From assembly GCA_003599475.1 (NCBI GenBank), contig QZKK01000180.1:1-11817 (forward strand): DNA of 11,817 nt, read 5' to 3'. Within the stretch, counting starts at the first letter, position 1; each line of letters starts with the position of its first letter. This document shows, one piece after another, positions 1 to 6,801 of the stretch. Source of the stretch: Desulfobacteraceae bacterium. GTDB lineage: Bacteria > Desulfobacterota > Desulfobacteria > Desulfobacterales > SURF-15. The translations under genes and the position numbers were made by a program. The notes under the pieces were generated by a model that worked only from the letters and a program-made list of their open reading frames with translations, did not search any database and was not told the origin of the DNA.

Positions 1-741
1 CTGTTCAATGTGGTGAAACATGCAGGAGCCAATTCGGCAAGGGTCGAAATGTTCCGTGACGAAGAAAACCGATTGCACGTGTCTGTAATCGATCAGGGCT
101 TCGGGTTCGATCCGGATACCATGTGGGAAAAAGCACAATCCGGCGCCGGCTTCGGACTTTTCAGTATTCGCGAGCGGTTGACGCTGTTGGGCGGAAGTCT
201 GGAGATTGAGAGCGCACCCGGCAGGGGAGCCTCCTTCTCTCTGCTCATTCCCCTCGAAAAGATGGCAAAAGATGAAAAGGGAATCGAAAAAATCATCGCC
301 GAACCCAAACCCCCTGCCCCGGAGAAGTCCGAAGACAGGATCCGGGTCCTTCTTGCGGACGACCATCGGGTGGTCCGCCGGGGGCTTTCGACAATGCTCG
401 ACTCGCATCCGGATTTCGAAGTCATCGGCGAGGCATCGGACGGAGAAGCCGCCGTTCGATTGTCACGCAAGCTGAAGCCGGATGTCATCCTGATGGATAT
501 CGACATGCCGAAAATGACCGGCTTGGAAGCGACCCGGATCATTCATTCGGAATTTCCCCACATCCGCATCATCGGCCTGTCCATGTTCGAAATGGGGGGG
601 AAAGCCGCCGATGCAATGATGGAGGCCGGAGCATCGTGCCATTTCACCAAGGACGGGGATCCCGATGCCCTGCTGTCTTCAATTCGGGGGGAAGCCGACA
701 TCCGGGCCGAACCCGGCCGATGCCGACGTAGGATGGAATGA
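1..741 (+). CDS. Histidine-kinase ATPase domain fused to a NarL-type receiver domain (5' partial)
   Basis: The frame is open from base 1, so the N-terminus lies left of the window; 246 residues are visible. Residues 1-86 are the end of a HATPase_c domain of the NarX/UhpB (HisKA_3) kind: N-box with N3, K6, H7 and A8, G1 box DQGFGFDP, G2 box GFGLFSIRERL. A charged, proline-rich linker (about 87-112) leads to a receiver domain (about 113-230) with acidic pair D120/D121, phosphoacceptor D166 in LMDIDMP, switch residue S194 and K217 in FTKDG. In the family, the kinase autophosphorylates and phosphate passes to the receiver aspartate. NarL-type receivers are normally followed by a LuxR-type HTH. 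Here the protein stops about 16 residues after the receiver, in an Arg-rich tail, so output must be by protein contact or phosphotransfer. The GAF gene 55 bp downstream may be a partner (inference). The domain calls are secure; the sensed signal is unknown. Confidence 0.9.
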   Translation: MFNVVKHAGANSARVEMFRDEENRLHVSVIDQGFGFDPDTMWEKAQSGAGFGLFSIRERLTLLGGSLEIESAPGRGASFSLLIPLEKMAKDEKGIEKIIAEPKPPAPEKSEDRIRVLLADDHRVVRRGLSTMLDSHPDFEVIGEASDGEAAVRLSRKLKPDVILMDIDMPKMTGLEATRIIHSEFPHIRIIGLSMFEMGGKAADAMMEAGASCHFTKDGDPDALLSSIRGEADIRAEPGRCRRRME

Positions 742-784
742 ACGGTGACCATTATTTTCAAACCATTTTTCTCACCCAAACCCC

Positions 785-795
785 AGGAGGTGATC
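785..795 (+). promoter_or_regulatory. Near-ideal Shine-Dalgarno site of the GAF gene
   Basis: AGGAGGTGATC is complementary to the 3' end of 16S rRNA over its full length. GGAGG ends 6 nt before the ATG at 797. This fixes the GAF start and predicts strong translation. Confidence 0.85.
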
Positions 796-796
796 C

Positions 797-1360
797 ATGG
801 CGGCAAAGAAGATCGACTATTTTTCCGCTCTCTACGAGGTGGCCAAGGTGATCAATGCATCCCTTTCGCCGTCGAAGGCGCTCGATGAGATCGTGAACCG
901 GGTGGCGGACACCATGAACCTGAAAGCCTGCTCCCTGCGCCTGCTCGATTCCAAGAAAAAGAAGCTCCTGATGGGCGCCCAGCACGGGCTTTCCGAGGGC
1001 TACATCCGGAAAGGGCCGGTGCTGGTCAAGGAGAGCGGCCTGGACCAGAAGGCCCTCAAGGGAAAAAGCATCCTGCTGAAAAACGCCCAGACGGATCCGG
1101 ATTTCCAGTACGGAGACAAGGCGAAAGCCGAGGGGATCAAGTCGGTCATGGTGGTCCCGCTCATGAAGGAAAAACGCGCCATCGGCGTGCTGCGGGGCTA
1201 CTCGGCCACGGAACGCGAATTCAAGGAAGAAGAGGTCCGTTTCATGGAGGCCGTCGCCAACCTGAGCGCAATCGCCCTGGAGAATGCCAAGCTGCACCAG
1301 GCCCTGCGCAGGGATTTCGATCTTCTGGTGGCTCATGAGTACCGGCTGGACGATCAATGA
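797..1360 (+). CDS. Stand-alone GAF-domain sensor protein
   Basis: This 187-aa cytoplasmic protein consists almost entirely of one GAF domain (about residues 20-165). It opens with an amphipathic helix (FSALYEVAKVINASL) typical of GAF linkers. The core has the alternating hydrophobic pattern of the fold, including CSLRLLD and a late SVMVVPLMKEKRAIGVLRGY strand pair. It ends in a signalling-type helix with LENAKLHQALRR that would normally lead into a kinase or cyclase; here the chain simply ends. GAF domains bind small ligands (cyclic nucleotides, haem, amino acids) or act as dimer modules, and I see nothing that identifies the ligand. The position just after the kinase-receiver gene, on the same strand, suggests a shared signalling unit, either a trans-acting sensor or an adaptor (inference). 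The ATG is fixed by the strong SD at 785-795. Confidence 0.85.
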   Translation: MAAKKIDYFSALYEVAKVINASLSPSKALDEIVNRVADTMNLKACSLRLLDSKKKKLLMGAQHGLSEGYIRKGPVLVKESGLDQKALKGKSILLKNAQTDPDFQYGDKAKAEGIKSVMVVPLMKEKRAIGVLRGYSATEREFKEEEVRFMEAVANLSAIALENAKLHQALRRDFDLLVAHEYRLDDQ

Positions 1361-1368
1361 CGCAAGCG

Positions 1369-1530
1369 TTCAGGGGTTCAAAGGTTCAAGGTTCAGAGGT
1401 TCAGAACTGTGCTGGTTTACAGGTTTTCGGCCTAAATCATTGGAAAACATCAAGAGTCCTGAATAGAGTCTTAAGACATTGAAATCAACCAACCTTTTAA
1501 CCTTTTAACGCTGAACCGGTGAACGGTTAC
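1369..1530. repeat. Octad-repeat element with inverted arms (GGTTCAAA / AACCTTTT)
   Basis: The left arm (1375-1405) is four consecutive units of GGTTCARA, 7 or 8 nt each. The right arm (1487-1530) is built from AACC-led units: AACCTTTT twice, then AACGCTG, AACCGGTG and AACGGTT. AACC is the reverse complement of GGTT, so the arms face each other across about 80 nt of non-repetitive sequence. The match is imperfect; this is a repeat of pattern rather than a clean inverted repeat. Confidence 0.65.
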
Positions 1531-1561
1531 AATTATACATGCTTATGTTGTTTGGATTTTG

Positions 1562-1600
1562 GGTTCTGAATTTGTTTCGGATTTCGGATTTCGGATTTTA
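1562..1600 (+). repeat. TTCGGAT heptad repeat, copy 1
   Basis: Consecutive TTCGGAT units occur at about 1575-1597, preceded by ATTTGTTTCGGATT at 1570-1583. That 14-mer recurs identically at 11804-11817. The upstream wording (GTTTGGA, then TTGGGTT) also recurs on the minus strand near 11709-11728. This is a dispersed intergenic family. Confidence 0.7.
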
Positions 1601-1617
1601 TACCAGAGGGGGTGAAT

Positions 1618-2628
1618 ATGGCGAGAATCGGCATCAACGGGTTTGGCCGCATCGGCCGACAAGTCATGAAGGCTGTCCTGGAACGTCATCCCGGACGGCT
1701 GGAGGTCGTTGCCGTCAACGATCTTTTCGACGTGAAGGCAAACGCCAGGCTGTTTAAATACGACACCAACTATGGAAGATATCCGGGGGTGGTGGGCACC
1801 ACCGGGGACCATCTGGTGATCGACGGCCGGAAAGTGCGAAGCTTCTCCTTCCGGGACCCCGCAGAGATTCCATGGGAAGAGGAGGGAGTCGAGATCGTGG
1901 TAGAGAGCACGGGGCTTTTTCGCACCGGCCCCAAGGCAGGGGTCCATCTGGAATCCGGGGCCCGGAAGGTGATCATCACGGCTCCGGCCAAAGAGGAAGA
2001 CCTGACGGTAGTCCTGGGTGTAAACGACGCGGCCTACCAGCCGGAGCGGCACCATATCCTTTCCAATGCATCGTGTACGACCAACTGCCTGGCTCCGCCG
2101 GCCTTTGTCGTCCACAAGGCTTTCGGCATCCAAAAAGGTCTGATGACTACGGTTCATGCCTACACGGCGGACCAGCGCCTCATGGACCTGGCCCACAAGG
2201 ACCCCAGGCGGGCCCGGGCTGCGGCTTTAAACATCATTCCAACCTCGACGGGCGCCGCCAAAGCGGTGGCTCTGGTCATCCCGGAGCTGGCCGGCCGATT
2301 CGACGGCTACTCCTTGAGGGTCCCGACTCCTACGGTCTCGATCGTGGATTTCGTTGCACTGCTTGAAAAGCCGGCCGATACGGAATCGCTTCGAGCCGAG
2401 CTCAAACGAGCCGCGCAAAACGAGCTGAAGGGGATCATGGCCTGCGAGGAGGAAAGCCTGGTCTCGTCGGACTTCAAGGGAAATCCCCACTCCTCGATCA
2501 TCGATGTAGAATTCACCTCGGTTCTCGGGAAGGACATGGCCAAGATCGTGGCCTGGTACGACAACGAGTGGGGCTATTCCTGCCGGGTCGCGGATCTTGC
2601 GGCATTCGTCGAGGAACGGGGAATATGA
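1618..2628 (+). CDS. gap: Glyceraldehyde-3-phosphate dehydrogenase
   Basis: A 336-aa enzyme converting glyceraldehyde 3-phosphate, phosphate and NAD(P)+ to 1,3-bisphosphoglycerate in cytoplasmic glycolysis or gluconeogenesis. The N-terminal Rossmann motif is INGFGRIGR. The catalytic signature [10 protein letters not shown] places the nucleophile at C153, with partner H180 in TTVHAYT. The phosphate-site segment has [11 protein letters not shown], and the C-terminus has the expected [11 protein letters not shown]. Length is normal for the type I family. The ATG at 1618 is preferred over the in-frame GTG at 1612 because it gives the standard [10 protein letters not shown] start and the G-rich SD (GAGGGGG, 1606-1612) then has correct spacing. 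Cofactor region: D35 follows the second beta strand, as in NAD-preferring enzymes, but the segment usually reading DLPHKD is DLAHKD, losing a proline linked to NAD selectivity in Bacillus-type enzymes. The gene stands alone, without pgk or tpi in the window. Confidence 0.97.
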   Translation: MARIGINGFGRIGRQVMKAVLERHPGRLEVVAVNDLFDVKANARLFKYDTNYGRYPGVVGTTGDHLVIDGRKVRSFSFRDPAEIPWEEEGVEIVVESTGLFRTGPKAGVHLESGARKVIITAPAKEEDLTVVLGVNDAAYQPERHHILSNASCTTNCLAPPAFVVHKAFGIQKGLMTTVHAYTADQRLMDLAHKDPRRARAAALNIIPTSTGAAKAVALVIPELAGRFDGYSLRVPTPTVSIVDFVALLEKPADTESLRAELKRAAQNELKGIMACEEESLVSSDFKGNPHSSIIDVEFTSVLGKDMAKIVAWYDNEWGYSCRVADLAAFVEERGI

Positions 2629-2891
2629 TCCCGGGGCCCCCATGAATCGGTCCCATGATTCGACCCCATGATTCACGGATGATCGCCGCTTTCGATGTCC
2701 ATTATTTCGAGGACGGCCGTGCTGATTTGATTGAAGGTTTTGTAAAAAAAGAACCCCAAAAAGCTTTCCCCCATCGAAGCCATGCGCTCATGGGCAAGAG
2801 GAGGCAGAAGCTGCATCACGTTAAGCACCCAACAACAGGAGCGCCGATGCCATCAACCAATCCAGGAAGGGCTTGATTCCTCGGAAGATTT
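2629..2891 (+). other. Gap with a possible decayed gene start
   Basis: This 263-bp interval contains no intact gene I can defend. The first 60 bp carry CCCATGATTC twice (2653-2662 and 2666-2675, allowing the flanking C). From the ATG at 2679 a frame reads MIAAFDVHYFEDGRA before turning into a composition without recognisable pattern and ending at 2876. The opening resembles the N-terminus of small endonuclease V-like proteins (first strand with an Asp, then a charged hairpin), from memory only. It may be a truncated remnant or chance. No terminator hairpin with a T-tract was seen after gap. Confidence 0.3.
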
Positions 2892-2927
2892 TTGACAAAT
2901 TTACCATTCACTGGTAAATATCTCACC
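2892..2927 (+). promoter_or_regulatory. Predicted promoter with operator-like dyad for the DUF4143 ATPase gene
   Basis: TTGACA (2892-2897) is a perfect -35 box. With 17-bp spacing the -10 falls at 2915-2920 (TAAATA, only 3 of 6 consensus bases). Between and across them lies a perfect dyad, ATTTACCA (2899-2906), 5-nt spacer, TGGTAAAT (2912-2919). A factor bound there would cover the promoter. The predicted transcription start (about 2927) nearly coincides with the ATG at 2928, and there is no SD before that ATG, so the message may be leaderless. The dyad is seen directly; promoter and operator function are inferred. Confidence 0.45.
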
Positions 2928-4160
2928 ATGTACAGGCGAAATATTCTAAAAAATATCTTGGAAGCCATGTCGGATACACCTGTTGTTTTTCTGCGTGGAG
3001 CAAGGCAAACAGGAAAGACTACCCTCGTCCGTGAGATCGCAGATGGACCCTATCCGGCCCGCTATGTGACTCTGGATAATGCTGGAGCTCTTTCCGCCGC
3101 TATCACCGATCCCGCGGGGTTCATTGGCGGCATTGAAAAACCTGTGGTGATCGATGAAGCTCAGCGGGCCGGAGACCTCTTCCTTGCGATCAAAGAGGAC
3201 GTGGACCACAACCGTGTGGCTGGGCGTTACCTTTTGACCGGGTCCGCGAATGTTTTAACCATCCCAAGGGTTGCGAATGCACTGGCAGGGAGGATGGAAG
3301 TATTGACCCTTTGGCCTCTCTCCATGGGGGAAATGAAGGGCGGCGGCGAGAACATCATAGACGCCTTCTTCGGCAGAGAGGGCCCGCACCGTTTCCATCC
3401 GGATCTCGGATTTGACCTCACAGCAAGCATTGCAGCCGGTGGATTTCCCGAGCCAGTGCAGAGAGCGGCTCATCGGCGGAGGCATGCTTGGTTCGAGTCC
3501 TACATCACAACAATCCTTGACAGGGATATCAGGGACCTTGCTCAAATCCAGGACCTTGCAGCCGTGCCAAGACTTCTCAAGCTTCTTGCGAGTCGGACAG
3601 CCACCTTGCACAACCAATCGGAGGTGTCAAGAAGCAGCGGCATCCCCAACAGCACCTTGTCTCGTTACATGACACTTCTGGAGATGACTTTTCTTGTGCT
3701 GACACTTCCAGCCTGGTCGTCCAACCTTGGAAAGCGCTTGGTGAAGGCTCCAAAGCTCTATATGGTAGACACGGGGCTTGCTTGTCATTTGGTTGGCATC
3801 GATGAAGACGCGCTGCGGCACGGCGGCGAAATTGCCGGGAGGGTGTTTGAGAACTTCGTTGTCCTTGAGCTATTCAAACATGCCTCATGGTCGGAAGAAC
3901 CCGTCGGATTATACCACTTCCGCTCACAGTCGGGGCATGAGGTGGATGTCGTCATTGAAGGCAGTGGCGGTAAGGTTGTCGGGGTTGAGACCAAGCTTTC
4001 GGCTAGCCCATCGCCAAGGGATTTTTCTGGGCTCAAAGTCCTGCGCGAGCATCTTGGGGATAAGTTCATCCGGGGTATTCTTATCTATACGGGAAATCAG
4101 ATCGTACCGTTCGGGGAGAACCTCCATGCGGTTCCGATCTCTGCGCTGAGTAGCGGTTAG
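2928..4160 (+). CDS. AAA ATPase of the AAA_14/DUF4143 family with PD-(D/E)XK-like C-terminus
   Basis: 410 aa. The N-terminal AAA_14 domain (about 15-135) has Walker A GARQTGKTT at 24-32, Walker B VVIDEAQ at 73-79 and a sensor-like LLTGSAN at 102-108. A winged-helix-like stretch follows around 225-260 (SEVSRSSGIP, STLSRYMTLLE). The C-terminal DUF4143 part (about 190-400) contains FENFV (E308), HEVDVVIE (D340) and VETK (E354, K356), spaced like a PD-(D/E)XK nuclease core. Biochemical function is not established for this COG1373-type family; ATP-dependent DNA binding or processing is inference. The ATG at 2928 (MYRRNILKNI) matches family N-termini; upstream in-frame codons would read through the dyad. 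The gene stands alone between decayed sequences, and its wording looks less GC-rich than its neighbours (not counted), which suits horizontal acquisition. Its own start has no SD. Confidence 0.88.
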   Translation: MYRRNILKNILEAMSDTPVVFLRGARQTGKTTLVREIADGPYPARYVTLDNAGALSAAITDPAGFIGGIEKPVVIDEAQRAGDLFLAIKEDVDHNRVAGRYLLTGSANVLTIPRVANALAGRMEVLTLWPLSMGEMKGGGENIIDAFFGREGPHRFHPDLGFDLTASIAAGGFPEPVQRAAHRRRHAWFESYITTILDRDIRDLAQIQDLAAVPRLLKLLASRTATLHNQSEVSRSSGIPNSTLSRYMTLLEMTFLVLTLPAWSSNLGKRLVKAPKLYMVDTGLACHLVGIDEDALRHGGEIAGRVFENFVVLELFKHASWSEEPVGLYHFRSQSGHEVDVVIEGSGGKVVGVETKLSASPSPRDFSGLKVLREHLGDKFIRGILIYTGNQIVPFGENLHAVPISALSSG

Positions 4161-4269
4161 GCCCGGGAAACGCCTCTAGTGCAAAGAATCCTTGAAAGGG
4201 AGAAGGTAGGGAACATCCTGATACATGCGTCAAGGCAAGGTGCGCTCAAGGTTTAACCCGGCTCGTAGC
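4161..4269 (+). other. Spacer between ATPase gene and surE remnant
   Basis: Nothing coding is recognised. GCGTCAAGG at about 4228 and GCGCTCAAGG at about 4241 form an imperfect direct repeat. No terminator-like hairpin was found. Confidence 0.4.
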
Positions 4270-4590
4270 ATGAAAATCATCCTCACCAACGACGACGGCA
4301 TCGACGCCCGGCCCTTTACCAATCCTGGAAGGCATGGGTGAAATCCTCATTGCCGCCCTCCTCGAGCCCTGGTCGGGTGTGGGCCCCGCGTCACCACCCA
4401 CCTTTCCATCCATGTGAAGCAGCTCGCTCGAAACCGTTTCAGGATCGACGGCACCCCCGGCCGACTGTGCGCATCTCCTTCAAGCGCCTTGCGCCCGACG
4501 CCCATTGGCTGATCGCCGAAATCAACCGGGGGCAAACCTCGGCTCGGACGTCTACAGCTCAGGAAACGTGGCCGCAGCCAGGGAATATGG
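4270..4590 (+). pseudogene. surE: surE (5'/3'-nucleotidase SurE) pseudogene, frameshifted and 3'-truncated
   Basis: Pieces of a SurE protein follow in the correct order but in changing frames. From the ATG at 4270: MKIILTNDDGIDA, the metal-binding start with the DD pair. From 4310, another frame: ILEGMGEILIAALLEP then WSGVG. From 4390: VTTHLSIHVKQLARNRFRIDGTP. Around 4456, another: ADC. From about 4469, another: RISFKRLAPDAHWLIAEINRG. From about 4533, another: ANLGSDVYSSGNVAAARE. These match the SurE motifs NDDG, SGVG, DGTPADC and GxNLGxDVxxSGTVAAA. At least four frameshifts are needed. The copy ends abruptly about 10 bp before the stop of the convergent Ldh2 gene, leaving roughly the last half of SurE missing. 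The normal enzyme dephosphorylates nucleotides and other phosphomonoesters; this copy cannot make it. Sequencing error cannot explain the missing 3' part, though it could account for single indels. Confidence 0.85.
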
Positions 4591-4600
4591 TGGGCGCAGT

Positions 4601-5641
4601 TCACCCCTCCTGTTCAATTTTTATTCCGTAATCGTCCATCAAGCGCTGCAGGCCGTCCCAGGTGGCATCCTCGATGAAGATTCCGCTTTTCAGCCGCTGT
4701 TGGGCGGTCCGCCATTCGATCTCGCCCGGGTACAAAACCTCTTCGAATCCTTTTGCCGGAGGCGTGTTTTTGATCTGAGAGATGAAGTCGTCGACCTCTC
4801 TTTTGAAATCCTCCAGAGGCCTGAAGGCATCCACCTTTACGGCCAAGAGAAGACAGCCGTCGTTGTGCCGTCCGGAAGGGTCGATCCCGTATCCGATGCC
4901 GGTCAGGATCCCTGCGAAGATCTCGATCATGAACGAAAGACCATATCCCTTGTACCCCTGGTCGCCTCCGAGAGGAAGAAGGGCTGCAAACAGGTTCGGA
5001 TCGGTGGAGGGACTCCCCTCGGAGTCGACCATCCATCCGAAAGGAACCTTCTCCCCCCTGCTTCTTGCCAGCGCGATTTTTCCCTGGGCGACCACGCTTG
5101 TGGCCATGTCGACGAAAACAGGCCCCTGCTGATTGCTCGGAACGGCAATCGAAATGGGGTTAGTCCCCAGACAGGGGACGCTTCCTCCGAACGGAACCAC
5201 CCATTTCTTCGAGTGGCCGGAATCTGAGGTCATCAGGCCGATCATGCCGGCTCCGGCCAGGGCCGTGGTGTAATTGGCAAGCCTTCCGACGTGCCCCTGC
5301 CGCAAGATGGTGAGAGCGGCCACATGATTCTTCTCGGCCTTTTCGATTGCCACTTCTACCGCACTGGAGCTTACGATGTAGCCGAACCCCCAGTTCCCGT
5401 CGACTATGGCCGAAGTCGGGCTTTCGGATCGAATTTCGATGGATGTCTTGGGATCGAGATGGCCTTTTTGGATGCGATCGACATAGTTCAGGGTCTGGAT
5501 GACCCCGTGTGAATCATGTCCGGCAAGGTTTGCGGAAACCATGTAACCGGCGACCTTTCCGGCATCCTCAAGCGGCATGCCGGTCGCATGCAGGATCCGG
5601 GATGAAACCTCCTTTAGATATGAATCCTTGAAAATCGTCAT
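4601..5641 (-). CDS. Ldh2-family NAD(P)H-dependent oxidoreductase (malate/L-lactate/ureidoglycolate dehydrogenase-like)
   Basis: 346 aa, the normal length for the Ldh2/AllD/YiaK family, which interconverts 2-hydroxy (or cyclic imino/amino) acids and 2-oxo (imino) acids with NAD(P)(H). Family motifs: HDSHGV at 42-47 with catalytic-type H45, GHVGR at 116-120, GTNPISIAVP at 159-168, VDMATS followed by GK at 177-188, and GYKGYGLSFMIE at 229-240. Where family members usually have Arg four residues after the SHG histidine, this one has Q49; the usual RG before the motif is AG. That suggests an unusual carboxylate contact, so the substrate cannot be named. The ATG at 5641 is chosen over one 15 codons upstream (5686) because it has GGGAGACGGAAG just before it and fits family N-termini. 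It is the last gene of the minus-strand cluster, 56 bp after the M24 peptidase gene, so co-transcription is likely. A product of peptide hydrolysis may be its substrate (inference). Confidence 0.9.
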   Translation of the reverse strand: MTIFKDSYLKEVSSRILHATGMPLEDAGKVAGYMVSANLAGHDSHGVIQTLNYVDRIQKGHLDPKTSIEIRSESPTSAIVDGNWGFGYIVSSSAVEVAIEKAEKNHVAALTILRQGHVGRLANYTTALAGAGMIGLMTSDSGHSKKWVVPFGGSVPCLGTNPISIAVPSNQQGPVFVDMATSVVAQGKIALARSRGEKVPFGWMVDSEGSPSTDPNLFAALLPLGGDQGYKGYGLSFMIEIFAGILTGIGYGIDPSGRHNDGCLLLAVKVDAFRPLEDFKREVDDFISQIKNTPPAKGFEEVLYPGEIEWRTAQQRLKSGIFIEDATWDGLQRLMDDYGIKIEQEG

Positions 5642-5697
5642 TTCTTCCGTCTCCCTTCTGCTTCCCACCCGCCTCGTTTGCGGCATTCTGATTTCGG

Positions 5698-6801
5698 CTA
5701 GCCGAGGACCATCAGCTCCCGGGAGAATCCGGTAAGGTAGTCGAGGCCGGATTCGGTCACCACGACGTCGTCTTCGATCCGGATGCCCCCCCGGCCGGCG
5801 AGATAAACACCGGGCTCGTCGGTGAAGGTCATCCCGGGTAAAAGCTTCAGCTTGTTTCCCCGCACCATGTAGGGGGGTTCATGCCCCTCCAGCCCCAGGC
5901 CGTGGCCAAGCCTGTGGATGAATTGTTTTCCGTACCCCTTTGATTCGATTACGTCTCTGGCCAGTCGATCCACCTCTTCTGCATTCATACCCGGCTTTGC
6001 GTTCTTTTCCACAGCGGCGTTTGCTTCCCTCACGATATCAAAGACCTTCCTGAACTCATCTTCTACCTTTTCCACGGCAAATGTTCGTGTGAGATCGCAG
6101 ATGTACTCGCCATAGCTTGCGCCGGTATCGATCATCACCAGATCGCCGGACCGGATTACCCGATCCGAGACCTTGGAATGGGGGAAAGCGGTGCGCGGGC
6201 CGGAGGTTACGATCGGCTGCTTCCAGAGCTGGCCGCTCCCATGCTTAAGCATCTGAATCTTGAGCTCCTTGTAGACCTCCTTTTCGGTAGCCCCCGGCCG
6301 GATCACCGGAAGGGCCGCTTCCAGCGCCTTTTCCGTGATTTCGGCGGCTTTTCGCATGTTTTCGATTTCGCCTTTGTCCTTGCACATCCTGAGCTCGGCG
6401 ATCGCATCGGTGGCATCCACGAAGGCCGCACCCGCCGCATGCCTTTTGATGATCTCATACTCCTGAATCCGCATCCCCAGGTACTCGATGCCGATGGTCT
6501 TGCCGGCAAGCCCGAGGTCTTTGCTCAGCCCGGCAAAGACGTGCTCATAGCCGGCCTCGTCCGTAAAAGGGTAGATTTTGCATGGTTCCGTAAGGACCGC
6601 TTTTACGCTGTCGGCTTCGATATTGGCGAGAAATGCTGCGTTTTCCTCACCCGGACTGATGATGAAAAGCATGGGCCTTTCATGGGCCAGCATCTTTAAT
6701 CCCGTAAAGTAATAGAGGCTGTAGCCGATGAAAAGCGCCAGGTGATCCATTCCCCCTTCTTTCATCCGCTTTCGAATACGTGCCTGTCTTTCCTTGTGCA
6801 T
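5698..6801 (-). CDS. M24-family metallopeptidase (Xaa-Pro aminopeptidase/dipeptidase-like)
   Basis: 367 aa with the two-domain layout of prolidase/aminopeptidase P-type enzymes: a creatinase-like N-domain (about 1-135) and a pita-bread catalytic domain (about 145-360). All five dinuclear-metal ligands are present: D225 and D236 (MIDTG, CDLTRTF), H300 (GHGLGLEGHEPP), E329 (TDEPGVY) and E343 (IRIEDDVVV). It should therefore be an active cytoplasmic metallopeptidase rather than a metal-free creatinase. Expected reaction: cleavage of Xaa-Pro or a related N-substituted dipeptide; specificity cannot be read off. The ATG at 6801 has AAGGAAA 8 nt upstream; the longer frame from 6858 starts inside repeat DNA and lacks an SD. 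It follows the peptide transporter permeases after a repeat-filled 207-bp gap and precedes the Ldh2 gene, which supports a role in degrading imported peptides. There is no signal peptide. Confidence 0.93.
   Translation of the reverse strand: MHKERQARIRKRMKEGGMDHLALFIGYSLYYFTGLKMLAHERPMLFIISPGEENAAFLANIEADSVKAVLTEPCKIYPFTDEAGYEHVFAGLSKDLGLAGKTIGIEYLGMRIQEYEIIKRHAAGAAFVDATDAIAELRMCKDKGEIENMRKAAEITEKALEAALPVIRPGATEKEVYKELKIQMLKHGSGQLWKQPIVTSGPRTAFPHSKVSDRVIRSGDLVMIDTGASYGEYICDLTRTFAVEKVEDEFRKVFDIVREANAAVEKNAKPGMNAEEVDRLARDVIESKGYGKQFIHRLGHGLGLEGHEPPYMVRGNKLKLLPGMTFTDEPGVYLAGRGGIRIEDDVVVTESGLDYLTGFSRELMVLG

Larger units (their letters stand above)
1361..1617. other. Non-coding gap filled with short-word repeats
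   Basis: This 257-bp gap separates the GAF gene from gap. It holds GGTTCAAA-type octads, a later set of AACCTTTT-type octads in inverse orientation, and TTCGGAT heptads running up to the gap ribosome site. I found no credible small ORF and no convincing sigma70 promoter; TATACA near 1535 has no good -35 partner. No clear rho-independent terminator follows the GAF gene. Confidence 0.6.

Noticed and set aside
1535..1560. Promoter for gap (TATACA near 1535)
   Set aside because: There is no acceptable -35 at 16-18 bp, and the surroundings are repeat-derived.
2928..4160. Transposase or IS element identity for the ATPase gene
   Set aside because: AAA_14/DUF4143 motifs are clear. There are no terminal inverted repeats, no DDE motif and no partner gene as in IS21-type elements.
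4505..5227. Plus-strand frame joining SurE-like residues to a longer tail
   Set aside because: Its first 30 codons are the surE relic; the rest is antisense to the Ldh2 gene. It is not a real fusion.
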